From: Synechococcales cyanobacterium PMM_0003
Lineage (GTDB): Bacteria > Cyanobacteriota > Cyanobacteriia > Pseudanabaenales > Pseudanabaenaceae
Direction of reading: 5' to 3'
DNA length: 7,014 bases
Assembly (NCBI GenBank): GCA_949128015.1
Contig: CASBRC010000253.1
Coordinates: 1 to 7,014, forward strand
Each line of letters starts with the position of its first letter. Position 1 is the stretch's first letter. The position numbers and the translations under genes are program-made. This document shows, one piece after another, positions 1-6,013 of the stretch. The notes under the pieces were generated by a model. The model was not told the origin of the DNA, searched no databases, and worked only from the letters and a program-made list of their open reading frames with translations.

Positions 1-93
1 AAAAATGGCTTCAAGTATTAAAAACTAAAAAGCAGGTGGCAGCGTAAAACGCTGCCACCTGCTTTTTAGTTTTTAATACTTGAAGCCATTTTT
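1..93. repeat. Perfect long inverted repeat (44-bp arms, 5-nt loop) containing a bidirectional terminator
   Basis: Positions 1-44 and 50-93 are exact reverse complements around the loop taaaa (45-49). The GC-rich core (32-44 paired with 50-62, 13 bp) followed by T-tracts is a good intrinsic terminator in both directions, and would end the minus-strand flavin reductase gene. The symmetry does not stop there. It runs through the stop codon (73-75) and the last six sense codons of that gene (76-93). Read on the plus strand, the left arm therefore spells KNGFKY followed by TAA (1-21). Position 1 is still paired, so the left arm may continue outside the window. Either a convergent gene with the same C-terminus lies to the left, or the arm is a non-coding mirror copy. 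Confidence 0.9.
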
Positions 94-561
94 GCGCGTA
101 TGGGTCGCAGGTTCGCCTTCACGGAGGCGATCACCTGCGGTGATACTTGCCAAAATGACCGTGTGATCTCCAGCGTCAAGTGTGCCAGTGACAGTTGCGT
201 CAAGATATGCGATCGCATCGGTTAGATAGGGCTGACCACTGGGAGCAATTGCTGTGCCAATGCCATCAAAAGGATCAACATCAGCAGCAAACCCTTTAGC
301 AAAATGTCCGACAATTTTTGCCTGACCTTTTTCAGCAATGTTTACAACCACAGGATTGCCAACAGTCAAAAAAGACTCAATTGGTCTACCTTTAGCAACA
401 ATAATTGTCACCGAAGGAGGAGTAAACCCAGATTGTTGTACCCATGAGGCAAGCATGGAGGCAGTTTTGCCATTTTGTTGAGAAGTAACAATAAATAGCC
501 CACTGGGGATAGCGCCGATCGCTGATCCGAGTGATTCATCTTGAGAAATAGTGACGGTCAT
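73..561 (-). CDS. Stand-alone flavin reductase-like domain protein (flavodiiron C-terminal type)
   Basis: This 162-residue protein looks like one complete flavin reductase (FMN-binding split-barrel) domain. Family-type features are the opening GSAIGAIPSGLFIVT (12-26), ASWVQQSGFTPPSV (38-51), an AKGRPIE segment (56-62), GHFAKGF (85-91) and GDHTVILASI (131-140). Cyanobacterial flavodiiron proteins (Flv1-Flv4) carry the same domain at their C-terminus, and free-standing copies also exist. The expected role is FMN binding and NAD(P)H-dependent flavin reduction in the cytoplasm; the electron acceptor cannot be told from sequence. No flavodiiron metallo-beta-lactamase or flavodoxin part is present here. 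The ATG at 559-561 fits the usual N-terminus, but I see no strong ribosome site before it. The last six codons lie inside the right arm of the 1-93 inverted repeat. The next gene upstream on the same strand is separated by a hairpin terminator, so this gene probably has its own promoter. Confidence 0.88.
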   Translation of the reverse strand: MTVTISQDESLGSAIGAIPSGLFIVTSQQNGKTASMLASWVQQSGFTPPSVTIIVAKGRPIESFLTVGNPVVVNIAEKGQAKIVGHFAKGFAADVDPFDGIGTAIAPSGQPYLTDAIAYLDATVTGTLDAGDHTVILASITAGDRLREGEPATHTRKNGFKY

Positions 562-605
562 TAATTCGGTAACTTGTTAAACTATGAGCTTTAGCTTAAC
601 TTAGC

Positions 606-640
606 AAATAAAAGGCGGTGCATTGCACCGCCTTTTATTT
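606..640. terminator. Symmetric hairpin terminator between two minus-strand genes
   Basis: Positions 606-622 and 624-640 are exact reverse complements (17-bp arms around a single central base). The GC core is ggcggtgc/gcaccgcc, flanked by A-rich and T-rich tracts that are also paired. It lies 4 nt past the stop of the 44-residue membrane protein gene on the minus strand and would end in TTTTATTT there. The structure is equally good on both strands. Confidence 0.85.
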
Positions 641-644
641 AATC

Positions 645-779
645 TTAGACGTAAGCAGTCTGGAATCCCCACCAGAGTAGGAAACCGATCGCACTCAAAA
701 CGACAATGCTAGAAAGCGCAATTGACAAAGGGCTATCGGCATTTTTAAACTTCATGATGCCGCGATTAAAATCTGTCAT
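645..779 (-). CDS. Small single-helix membrane protein, 44 residues, function unknown
   Basis: Read on the minus strand from the ATG at 777-779 to the TAA at 645-647, this frame encodes 44 residues. It begins MTDFNRGIMKFKNADSP, a short charged N-terminus. A single hydrophobic segment of about 25 residues (roughly 18-42) follows, with the aromatic group LLWWGFQTAYV at the end. The size and topology resemble the many small one-helix subunits of cyanobacterial photosystem, cytochrome b6f and NDH-1 complexes, but I cannot match it to a named one (not PsbX, PsbJ, PetN or PsaI by recall). Support for a real gene is the clean membrane segment, the gap it fills, and a strong hairpin terminator 4 nt after its stop. 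A weak purine group (AGG, about 11 nt upstream) may serve as ribosome site. A thylakoid location is inference. Confidence 0.72.
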   Translation of the reverse strand: MTDFNRGIMKFKNADSPLSIALSSIVVLSAIGFLLWWGFQTAYV

Positions 780-900
780 ATGGGCGAAACCTAACTAGAT
801 TATTTGAGTAAAGCAGATTGATCGTAGCCTAACTTTTATGACAATTGCCCAAAAGTAGGCAAATACCTAGGAATAGACAATCTAAGATAGTGAATTACCT

Positions 901-1308
901 ATGACTGAATGGCTTCGTATTTTTTGGCTACCATCTAAACCTGTTGCAAAGCTAAAAGAATTACCCCAAGATGCAGGCGTGTACTACATTACGGCGCTAT
1001 GGATTGTGTTGTATGTTGGCAAAGCAAAAAATCTCCGTAATCGCTGGAAAACAGCGCATCATCGCTATCAACAATTCAAACTTTTACATCCATTTGGTAG
1101 ATTGCATTACAAGGTTTTGACGATTAATCAGATCCACTCCTATGAAAAAGCAGAAATCATCCGATTTCGTCCTGCTTGGAATGGTACAACCAGAGTAACT
1201 TTTTGGGGTTTATTGTGTTTGTTTGTCGCGGTGTGGGGACGGGTGACTATTTATATTTTGTTGATAGCAATTGCGATCGCAGCTTTTATTTATTTGATAT
1301 CCCAATAA
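901..1308 (+). CDS. GIY-YIG nuclease-domain protein with C-terminal membrane hairpin
   Basis: Residues 21-95 form a GIY-YIG domain. GVY (26-28) and YVG (38-40) stand for the signature, followed by KNLRNRW (43-49) holding the candidate catalytic arginine, HHRY (53-56), an acidic YEKAE (81-85) supplying the metal-binding glutamate, and N94 near the domain end. These are the expected catalytic positions, so the domain may be active as a nuclease, though many free-standing members have no known substrate. It lacks the UvrC architecture. After residue 98 the protein changes to two hydrophobic stretches (about 99-113 and 116-134) split by one arginine, which predicts membrane anchoring. The ATG at 901 has no obvious Shine-Dalgarno sequence. 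It is the first gene of a tight plus-strand run; the next start is 48 nt after its stop. Confidence 0.85.
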   Translation: MTEWLRIFWLPSKPVAKLKELPQDAGVYYITALWIVLYVGKAKNLRNRWKTAHHRYQQFKLLHPFGRLHYKVLTINQIHSYEKAEIIRFRPAWNGTTRVTFWGLLCLFVAVWGRVTIYILLIAIAIAAFIYLISQ

Positions 1309-1356
1309 AAAAGCCAGCAATTATGATTACACTGGCAATAGCTATCCATAAAGTTT

Positions 1357-2097
1357 ATGTTTTTGACACAGATATCTTTAAAAAGTCGATTTCGCGCTAT
1401 TTTTACCAGCATTTTGCTAACAGTGCCACCAAATTTTATTGATCACTTAGAATCCTTGATTAATTGCGTAACTACTGACTCGCTTTATAATTTGGATTTA
1501 GCAAACGAAATAGACCTAAGCATCGTAGCGATCGCAATCGGTGCATATTGGCATCAGGACTTACAAGAAGTGCGATCGCGAATATTAGGATTACAGTCCC
1601 ATAGCAATGCTGATATTCAAGAATTGGTGCTAGCTTATGCGATCGCCTTAGCCTGTCGTGATGAATTAAATCCACGATCATTTGTTAGTCAAATTTGTCA
1701 TGACTTTCGTAAAAGAAGAGCTTTGAGCCATGATCACCAATCTCAACAACATTGCTTAGATCAATTACAACTAGCTCAAGAATTTGTCGATCAAGGAGCC
1801 AGTGCGATCACTGCCCATAGATCAGATAGGGGATTATCCGATGCGATCGCAAGCAGTTTGTATTATTTCCTCAGTACGCCCCATAATTGGAGCGTCATCA
1901 GCGATCGCGCCCAAAGGTCGTGGCTAAGCAATCATCAGCAAATTACAGTTCAATCAGGGGCGATATCGGCTGCTTATTTAGGTGAAATTGCAAATCCAGA
2001 TCAACACAATCAGGAAATTTTTACCAAAGGTAAGGTAATAGGTGATCGGCTGTGGGCAGAATGGGCTGGAGTTTTTGATGCTAAATTAGATAACTAA
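1357..2097 (+). CDS. Degenerate ADP-ribosylglycohydrolase-like protein
   Basis: A 246-residue, mainly helical and apparently soluble protein. The N-terminal SLKSRFRAIFTSILL (7-21), the central helix QELVLAYAIALA (88-99), the segment DAIASSLYYFLSTPHNWS (162-179) and the closing VQSGAISAAYLGEIAN (198-213) match in order and spacing the cyanobacterial ADP-ribosylglycohydrolase (DraG-like) fold as I recall it. The metal-binding motifs are missing: the N-terminal GDA-type loop is absent, and the usual GGDxDTxA site near the C-terminus reads TVQSGAISA. If the assignment is right this is a non-catalytic relative, so hydrolase activity should not be assumed. Five HIP1 octamers fall inside the gene. 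No good ribosome site precedes the ATG at 1357, and a slightly different start is possible. The next gene begins 18 nt after the stop, suggesting co-transcription. Confidence 0.6.
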   Translation: MFLTQISLKSRFRAIFTSILLTVPPNFIDHLESLINCVTTDSLYNLDLANEIDLSIVAIAIGAYWHQDLQEVRSRILGLQSHSNADIQELVLAYAIALACRDELNPRSFVSQICHDFRKRRALSHDHQSQQHCLDQLQLAQEFVDQGASAITAHRSDRGLSDAIASSLYYFLSTPHNWSVISDRAQRSWLSNHQQITVQSGAISAAYLGEIANPDQHNQEIFTKGKVIGDRLWAEWAGVFDAKLDN

Positions 2098-2115
2098 CTC
2101 AACAAAGATTGATAT

Positions 2116-2298
2116 ATGAAATTTATTGTGGTTTTGGTACTAGTTGGCTATGTATTTGGCGTAGTGAAATTTTTGCAAGGTTTTCGCCGTACCGACTTTT
2201 CGGGAAATCAGATCGGACTAGCTTTGCTCTGGCCAGTCTTGTTCGTCATGAACGGTAACTATCGCAAAAATTTTGTTAAAGCACTGAAAGGCTCCTAA
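2116..2298 (+). CDS. Conserved small membrane-associated protein, 60 residues, function unknown
   Basis: This 60-residue frame starts with a hydrophobic helix (residues 3-19, IVVLVLVGYVFGVVKFL). A polar stretch QGFRRTDFSGNQ follows, then a second hydrophobic segment (GLALLWPVLFVMN, 34-46) and a basic tail (YRKNFVKALKGS). It resembles a short uncharacterised cyanobacterial family that I know only by its general pattern (helix, QGF-R-T/DFS, LLWP, YRxNFxKALKG). The first segment could be a transmembrane helix or an uncleaved signal. It lies 18 nt after the previous gene, and its TAA shares one base with the ATG of the ABC permease, so translational coupling with the permease is likely. Function cannot be stated. 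Confidence 0.75.
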   Translation: MKFIVVLVLVGYVFGVVKFLQGFRRTDFSGNQIGLALLWPVLFVMNGNYRKNFVKALKGS

Positions 2299-3326
2299 TG
2301 ACTTGGTGGAAACGACTCAGAGCCAATCCTCTCGCTTGGATTGGCATTGTTATCTTAACGACTTTCTATGCATCTGCCATATTTGCTGACTTTGTGGCTC
2401 CTTATGGTGTTAACGAATCGGCGAAAAACGGCGCATTATTGCCACCCACTCAAATTCATTGGCACGATCGCCAAGGGCAATATATCGGCGCTCATGTCTA
2501 CCCAACGACTCAGGGCAAAGTCGATATGGAAACAGGCGATCGCGCCCTGCTGATCGACTATACAAAACCCTCACAAATTCAACTCTTTTATGGTGGGCAT
2601 TTGTTTGGCACTACCAGCTCTGCTCAACTAAACCTACTCGGAACCGACGAGCAAGGACGAGATCAGTTAACCCGTTTACTGCATGGCGGCAGAATTAGCC
2701 TCTTAATTGGCTTTATCGGGACAATCATTTCCTACACGGTTGGTTGCCTCGTTGGTGGTATTTCTGGCTATATTGGTGGCTGGCTTGATGTAGTCTTGAT
2801 GCGTTTTGTTGAAGTTTTGATGTCAGTTCCTTCAATTTATTTGTTAGTAGCATTAGCTGCAATTTTGCCGCCTCAAATCAGTAATACTCAGCGATTCGCA
2901 TTAATTATTGCAATTATCTCTTTTGTCTCATGGGCTGGGCTAGCAAGAATTATTCGAGGGCAAGTACTATCAATCAAACAACAAACCTTTATTTTGGCAG
3001 CGCGTGCATCAGGAGCAAGCCCACTACGGATCATTGTCAATCACGTCTTACCGCAAACCATCACATTTATTATTATTTCTGCAACACTCGATATCCCTCG
3101 ATTTATAGTTGTAGAGGCGGTTTTGAGCCTAGTAGGACTTGGCATTCAGCCTCCTGACCCATCTTGGGGTAACATGCTGTCTGTGTCTACAAATGCTTCG
3201 ATTGTAATTTTGCAACCTTGGCTAGTGTGGGTTCCTGCATTAGCGATTGTGTTGACGGTGCTATCATTTAATCTCTTGGGTGATAGCTTACGCGATGCGC
3301 TTGACCCCAAAAACGTTAGGCAATAG
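2298..3326 (+). CDS. ABC transporter permease, oligopeptide/dipeptide type (OppC/DppC/NikC family)
   Basis: A 342-residue inner-membrane permease of the peptide/nickel importer family. An N-terminal helix (12-33) precedes a periplasmic region of about 70 residues. The family-typical LLGTDEQGRDQLTRLLHGGR (113-131) leads into the membrane core. The EAA loop that contacts the ATPase is AARASGASPLRIIVNHVLP (234-252). EAVLSLVGLGIQPPDPSWG (273-291) and the closing LGDSLRDALDPK (327-338) are also diagnostic. All these are intact, so the protein should be functional. The periplasmic insert (about 40-105, including a YPTTQGKVDMETGDRALLIDY region) is longer than in short OppC/DppC forms but occurs in some members. 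No partner permease (OppB/DppB type), ATPase or substrate-binding protein is encoded nearby, so this is an orphan subunit assembled with parts encoded elsewhere. The substrate cannot be assigned from this subunit. The start codon overlaps the previous stop by one base. Confidence 0.93.
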   Translation: MTWWKRLRANPLAWIGIVILTTFYASAIFADFVAPYGVNESAKNGALLPPTQIHWHDRQGQYIGAHVYPTTQGKVDMETGDRALLIDYTKPSQIQLFYGGHLFGTTSSAQLNLLGTDEQGRDQLTRLLHGGRISLLIGFIGTIISYTVGCLVGGISGYIGGWLDVVLMRFVEVLMSVPSIYLLVALAAILPPQISNTQRFALIIAIISFVSWAGLARIIRGQVLSIKQQTFILAARASGASPLRIIVNHVLPQTITFIIISATLDIPRFIVVEAVLSLVGLGIQPPDPSWGNMLSVSTNASIVILQPWLVWVPALAIVLTVLSFNLLGDSLRDALDPKNVRQ

Positions 3327-3475
3327 ACTTTTAAAAAATATATCGCCAAAATGCCTATGCAATTAGGTAGTATGAGACTAGGATTTAGGCTATTTTGTAT
3401 TGTCTGTGACGGGTTTTCGCTCTTTCGTCATGTCAATCTGTAAGCTAGCATTAGCAAAATAGGAGTATATTCAGC
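3327..3475 (+). promoter_or_regulatory. 149-bp leader between the permease gene and hmpF, no clear terminator
   Basis: No coding frame or strong hairpin is visible after the permease stop; the run of A/T at 3329-3342 is not preceded by a GC stem. A short imperfect stem, tgacg (3407-3411) with cgtca, lies in the middle. I see no convincing TTGACA/TATAAT pair. A change of subject between the genes suggests hmpF has its own promoter here, possibly for an alternative sigma factor, but this is inference. Confidence 0.3.
3461..3465 (+). promoter_or_regulatory. Ribosome binding site for hmpF, supporting a GTG start
   Basis: AGGAG lies 10 nt before the GTG at 3476-3478. This is the clearest Shine-Dalgarno sequence in the left half of the window. 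It supports the GTG start, which yields the family N-terminus MQYLAELQK. Confidence 0.7.
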
Positions 3476-5164
3476 GTGCAGTACTTAGCGGAACTTCAAA
3501 AAACTCAAGCAGCTTTTGGATTAGGTGGTAACTCGTCAGTCCGTCTATTAGCACGTAATACGGGTGAAAATATTTGGCAGTCGATTACTAATGAGCAGGT
3601 CTTATCGGTTCAAGATTCGAGTCAGGCGAAAGATTTTAAAGATGGTCAAATGGTTATTGCTGAAATTACAAGCAGTAATCAAGTGCAAAGTATCCAAGAT
3701 GCATCTAAAAAAATTGTCAATATTTTGCAGGCTTTTTCGCGATCGCAAGATAAGTATAAGTCCGCCGAAGAAGAAGTTGAACAGTGGAAACAATCTCTCA
3801 ACTTTCAAAGCCAAGAGTTACATCGTCGTGAGCAGGAATTAGAACACAAAGAACTAGAACTAGAACATCTTGACGCGAGAAAGCTAGAGATCGAGGATTT
3901 AGAATCTAAATTTGCCAAAGAGCGTAGTGAAATCGAACAGTTACGCAACAATATTGAAGCAGAACGGGGACAGTTTGAAGCTAAAGCGGCGGCTCTAACA
4001 GTTGATCAGGCTGAGCATATCAAGACGCTGATCAGCCAATTATCAACAAGTTTTACAAATCCAGATTCTCTCAGGGATAAAATCCACAGCGCTGTCGATC
4101 TACTCAACCAGCGTCAAGAAATACTGACAGGATTTTGGCAAAGTTTGGATGGGCTTAAAAATGAATCCGAGAAACAAAAAAGTATTCTCAGTAAGTCTAC
4201 AGAAGAACTTAATATCCGTAAAAGTCAATGGCAGCAAACGCAAATTGCCTTAGCTGATGCCCAAGCAGAGCTTAAAGCTCAGCGCGGCATCTTAAAGTTG
4301 CAAGAAAATAATATGGCGATGTCTAGGGTCCAACTTGATGCCCAAGTCGATCTTTATGAGCAGACTTCCAATGCGATCGAAGCCTTTGGGGGGCCAGGTA
4401 GCATGGAGGTACTTAGTCCAGAAGAGGAAAGCCGCTTACAGTCAATGTCTATTGAAGATCTAGAGTCAACGATTAAGGCTCTTCAAGCTGATTTTGATAA
4501 GTTAGTAAATTATGTCAGTGCTCAAGAAGATGAGTTAGCGGGATTGGAAGGCGAAATTGCCGACTTACAAAGTGAGGTGGAAACCGCTGATCAGTTTGGA
4601 CGCATTGAGCTAGAAAGCAATAAAGAATTTGCCGAGGAACAATATAAACTTCTTGAAGAGAGCGTTTCAGGGATGAGACGCAGTATGCAGGAGCGCCTAT
4701 CGGTGCTAAATCAACAAAAAGCAGTTCTAGATCGTCGTAAAGGGCTTACCGTTGAAGAAAGCCCTGTGCAGAGTTTATTGCCTTTGCTATCACAAATTGA
4801 AGCTCAAAAAAATCGTCAAGAACAAGAACTGCGGAAAATGGAAAGCCAAATCGAGGCTGTAAGAAATTATACTCAACAACAGCAAGAAGTACTCAGTAAG
4901 CAAACTCAGGAGCATTTACAACAAGAGCAAGCTATTCGGACAGCCGAAGTACAACAGCAAGATCGCATTAAAGTATTAGCTGAGTTATTAGGGCAAATTA
5001 TTGCTCAAGAGCAGCTTTTACGTCCTGTACAGGATATTGTCGATACATTGCGACCCCAGTTAGAGTCGGCAATCCAAGATTTAGGGGTTATGTCAAATGG
5101 TAATAATTCATCGCAAGTTCTCACTGACTTACAATCCGTTATTCAGAGTTTAGTATCTTCATAA
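3476..5164 (+). CDS. hmpF: HmpF, coiled-coil protein of type IV pilus motility
   Basis: A 562-residue protein. A small N-terminal globular part (1-85) begins MQYLAELQKTQAAFGLGG and contains LLARNTGENIWQSI and DFKDGQMVIAEI. A KKIVNILQAFSRSQDKYKS stretch follows, then EEVEQWKQSLNFQSQELHRR. From about residue 90 to the end the sequence is almost continuous heptad-like coiled coil rich in E, Q, L and K, broken by short links such as AFGGPGSMEV and SPEEESRLQ. This order is characteristic of cyanobacterial HmpF, described in Nostoc punctiforme as needed for type IV pilus-driven gliding and for directional movement, acting near the junctional pilus machinery. No transmembrane segment or catalytic motif is seen, so a scaffold or regulatory role is expected. 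The gene starts with GTG and is followed at once by a symmetric hairpin terminator that includes its stop codon. It appears to be a single-gene unit. Confidence 0.88.
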   Translation: MQYLAELQKTQAAFGLGGNSSVRLLARNTGENIWQSITNEQVLSVQDSSQAKDFKDGQMVIAEITSSNQVQSIQDASKKIVNILQAFSRSQDKYKSAEEEVEQWKQSLNFQSQELHRREQELEHKELELEHLDARKLEIEDLESKFAKERSEIEQLRNNIEAERGQFEAKAAALTVDQAEHIKTLISQLSTSFTNPDSLRDKIHSAVDLLNQRQEILTGFWQSLDGLKNESEKQKSILSKSTEELNIRKSQWQQTQIALADAQAELKAQRGILKLQENNMAMSRVQLDAQVDLYEQTSNAIEAFGGPGSMEVLSPEEESRLQSMSIEDLESTIKALQADFDKLVNYVSAQEDELAGLEGEIADLQSEVETADQFGRIELESNKEFAEEQYKLLEESVSGMRRSMQERLSVLNQQKAVLDRRKGLTVEESPVQSLLPLLSQIEAQKNRQEQELRKMESQIEAVRNYTQQQQEVLSKQTQEHLQQEQAIRTAEVQQQDRIKVLAELLGQIIAQEQLLRPVQDIVDTLRPQLESAIQDLGVMSNGNNSSQVLTDLQSVIQSLVSS

Positions 5165-5200
5165 AAAAGAATGGTGCTTTGCACCATTCTTTTTTATGAA
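5158..5200. terminator. Perfect hairpin terminator overlapping the hmpF stop codon
   Basis: Positions 5158-5177 and 5181-5200 are exact reverse complements (20-bp arms, loop ttt). The core is gaatggtgc/gcaccattc, followed by tttttt. The left arm includes the last bases of hmpF and its TAA (5162-5164). The mirrored right arm contains an ATG at 5196-5198 in frame with the antitoxin gene. The structure is bidirectional. Confidence 0.88.
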
Positions 5201-5213
5201 AAGAGAAATAACT

Positions 5214-5492
5214 ATGCTAAAAACATCAACCTTTCAAAATATTGAAGAAAGCTTAAAACAACTACCTCATTCTTTACAGGTTGAAGTATTTCATTATATT
5301 GAATTTCTCAAGAGCAATTATGCGAAGCAAAGTAATACTACTGTTACTCAATCTCTTGATGAACCAAATCGCACAGAAGATTTAGAGGTAAAACAACCTA
5401 AAAAGCGCGATGGTTTTGGCATTTGGCAAGGAAAGATTTCGATGTCAGGAGATTTCAATGCGCCATTGGAAGAATTTGAGGAGTATATGTAA
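5214..5492 (+). CDS. DUF2281/VapB-type antitoxin
   Basis: From the ATG at 5214 the product has 92 residues. It opens MLKTSTFQNIEESLKQLPHS with the family element LPHSLQVEVFHYIEFLK (about 17-33), a charged middle, and the C-terminal signature GFGIWQGKI...GDFNAPLEEFEEYM typical of DUF2281 antitoxins. The C-terminal part should bind and block the partner PIN nuclease. The N-terminus probably contributes to dimerisation or operator binding, giving autoregulation, as is usual for such modules. An in-frame ATG at 5196 would add six residues, but it lies inside the terminator hairpin arm. The aaaagaga stretch before 5214 is a better, though weak, ribosome site. The toxin start follows the stop after 2 nt, so the two genes form one operon. 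The DNA here is A/T-rich and lacks HIP1 sites, consistent with acquisition. Confidence 0.85.
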   Translation: MLKTSTFQNIEESLKQLPHSLQVEVFHYIEFLKSNYAKQSNTTVTQSLDEPNRTEDLEVKQPKKRDGFGIWQGKISMSGDFNAPLEEFEEYM

Positions 5493-5494
5493 AT

Positions 5495-5881
5495 ATGAAT
5501 GTACTGTTAGATACACATACATTCATTTGGTATATTGAAGGAAATACGAGCCTTACTGAGAAAGCTAAAGAAACCATTGAATTTTCTGCGGATAATGTCT
5601 ATTTAAGCATTATTAGCCTTTGGGAAATTGCAATTAAAACGGGCAAAAATAAGCTTTCTATGCAAAATGAATATGATAATTTGTTAGATGTTCTAAATTC
5701 ATTGAATATTGAAATTTTACCAATCACATTTGTAGATACCCAAATCTATAAAAATCTGCCTCTACATCATGGCGACCCATTTGATCGAATGATAATTTCT
5801 CAAGCAATCAGTAACAACTTAACTATTGTTGGTTGCGATCAATTATTTAATGATTATCCAATCCAAATATTGTGGAAGTAA
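5495..5881 (+). CDS. vapC: VapC-type PIN-domain toxin (ribonuclease)
   Basis: A 128-residue complete PIN domain. It opens MNVLLDTHTFIWYIEG with D6 as first metal ligand. YLSIISLWEIAIKTGK (36-51) places E44 in the second acidic position. LHHGDPFDRMIISQA (90-104) provides D94 and D97, and IVGCDQLFNDY (111-121) ends the active site with D115. All expected acidic residues are present, so the toxin should be an active Mg2+-dependent ribonuclease. VapC enzymes usually cut tRNA or rRNA; the target here is unknown. It lies 2 nt after the antitoxin, the standard order for this class. The stop is 35 nt from a MITE-like element. No terminator hairpin is seen directly after it; the MITE may serve that role. 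Confidence 0.92.
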   Translation: MNVLLDTHTFIWYIEGNTSLTEKAKETIEFSADNVYLSIISLWEIAIKTGKNKLSMQNEYDNLLDVLNSLNIEILPITFVDTQIYKNLPLHHGDPFDRMIISQAISNNLTIVGCDQLFNDYPIQILWK

Positions 5882-5916
5882 TATATGAATAATTGAATTC
5901 TCAATGACTGTAAATT

Positions 5917-6012
5917 ATTAGGACTTACGCATTTTGACGAAACATCGATATTTCAGAGTTGAGTTCTTAACGAAAAATCAAGGGTTTTCGTCTCAATTGC
6001 GTAAGCCCTAAT
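5917..6012. mobile_element. MITE-like element with 15-bp terminal inverted repeats
   Basis: attaggacttacgca (5917-5931) is repeated in reverse at 5998-6012 with one mismatch (gcccta for gtccta), giving a 96-bp element with no coding capacity. TAGGACTTACGCA-like ends are common on small non-autonomous elements and some insertion sequences of cyanobacteria. Inside the ends, gacgaaa and tttcgtc are further paired, so the whole element can fold imperfectly. A clear direct target duplication is not visible; the outermost bases may be part of the repeat itself. It fills the gap between convergent vapC and cyclophilin genes and touches the cyclophilin stop codon. Confidence 0.68.
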
Positions 6013-6013
6013 T

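Noticed and set aside
1309..1356. Weak hairpin gccag/ctggc after the GIY-YIG gene as a terminator
   Set aside because: A 5-bp stem with a large loop and no T-tract; it would not terminate transcription, so the run to the next gene is probably continuous.
1176..1442. 88-codon plus-strand frame bridging the GIY-YIG and hydrolase-like genes
   Set aside because: It overlaps two better-supported genes in another frame and has low-complexity composition without motifs.
1273..1908. Six GCGATCGC octamers in about 640 bp, considered as a CRISPR-like or regulatory repeat array
   Set aside because: Spacing is irregular, no longer unit is shared, and all lie in coding sequence. These are ordinary HIP1 sites, common in cyanobacterial genomes.
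3602..3842. Frames on both strands inside the first part of hmpF
   Set aside because: They are shadows of the coiled-coil coding sequence. The hmpF frame alone gives a recognised family N-terminus.
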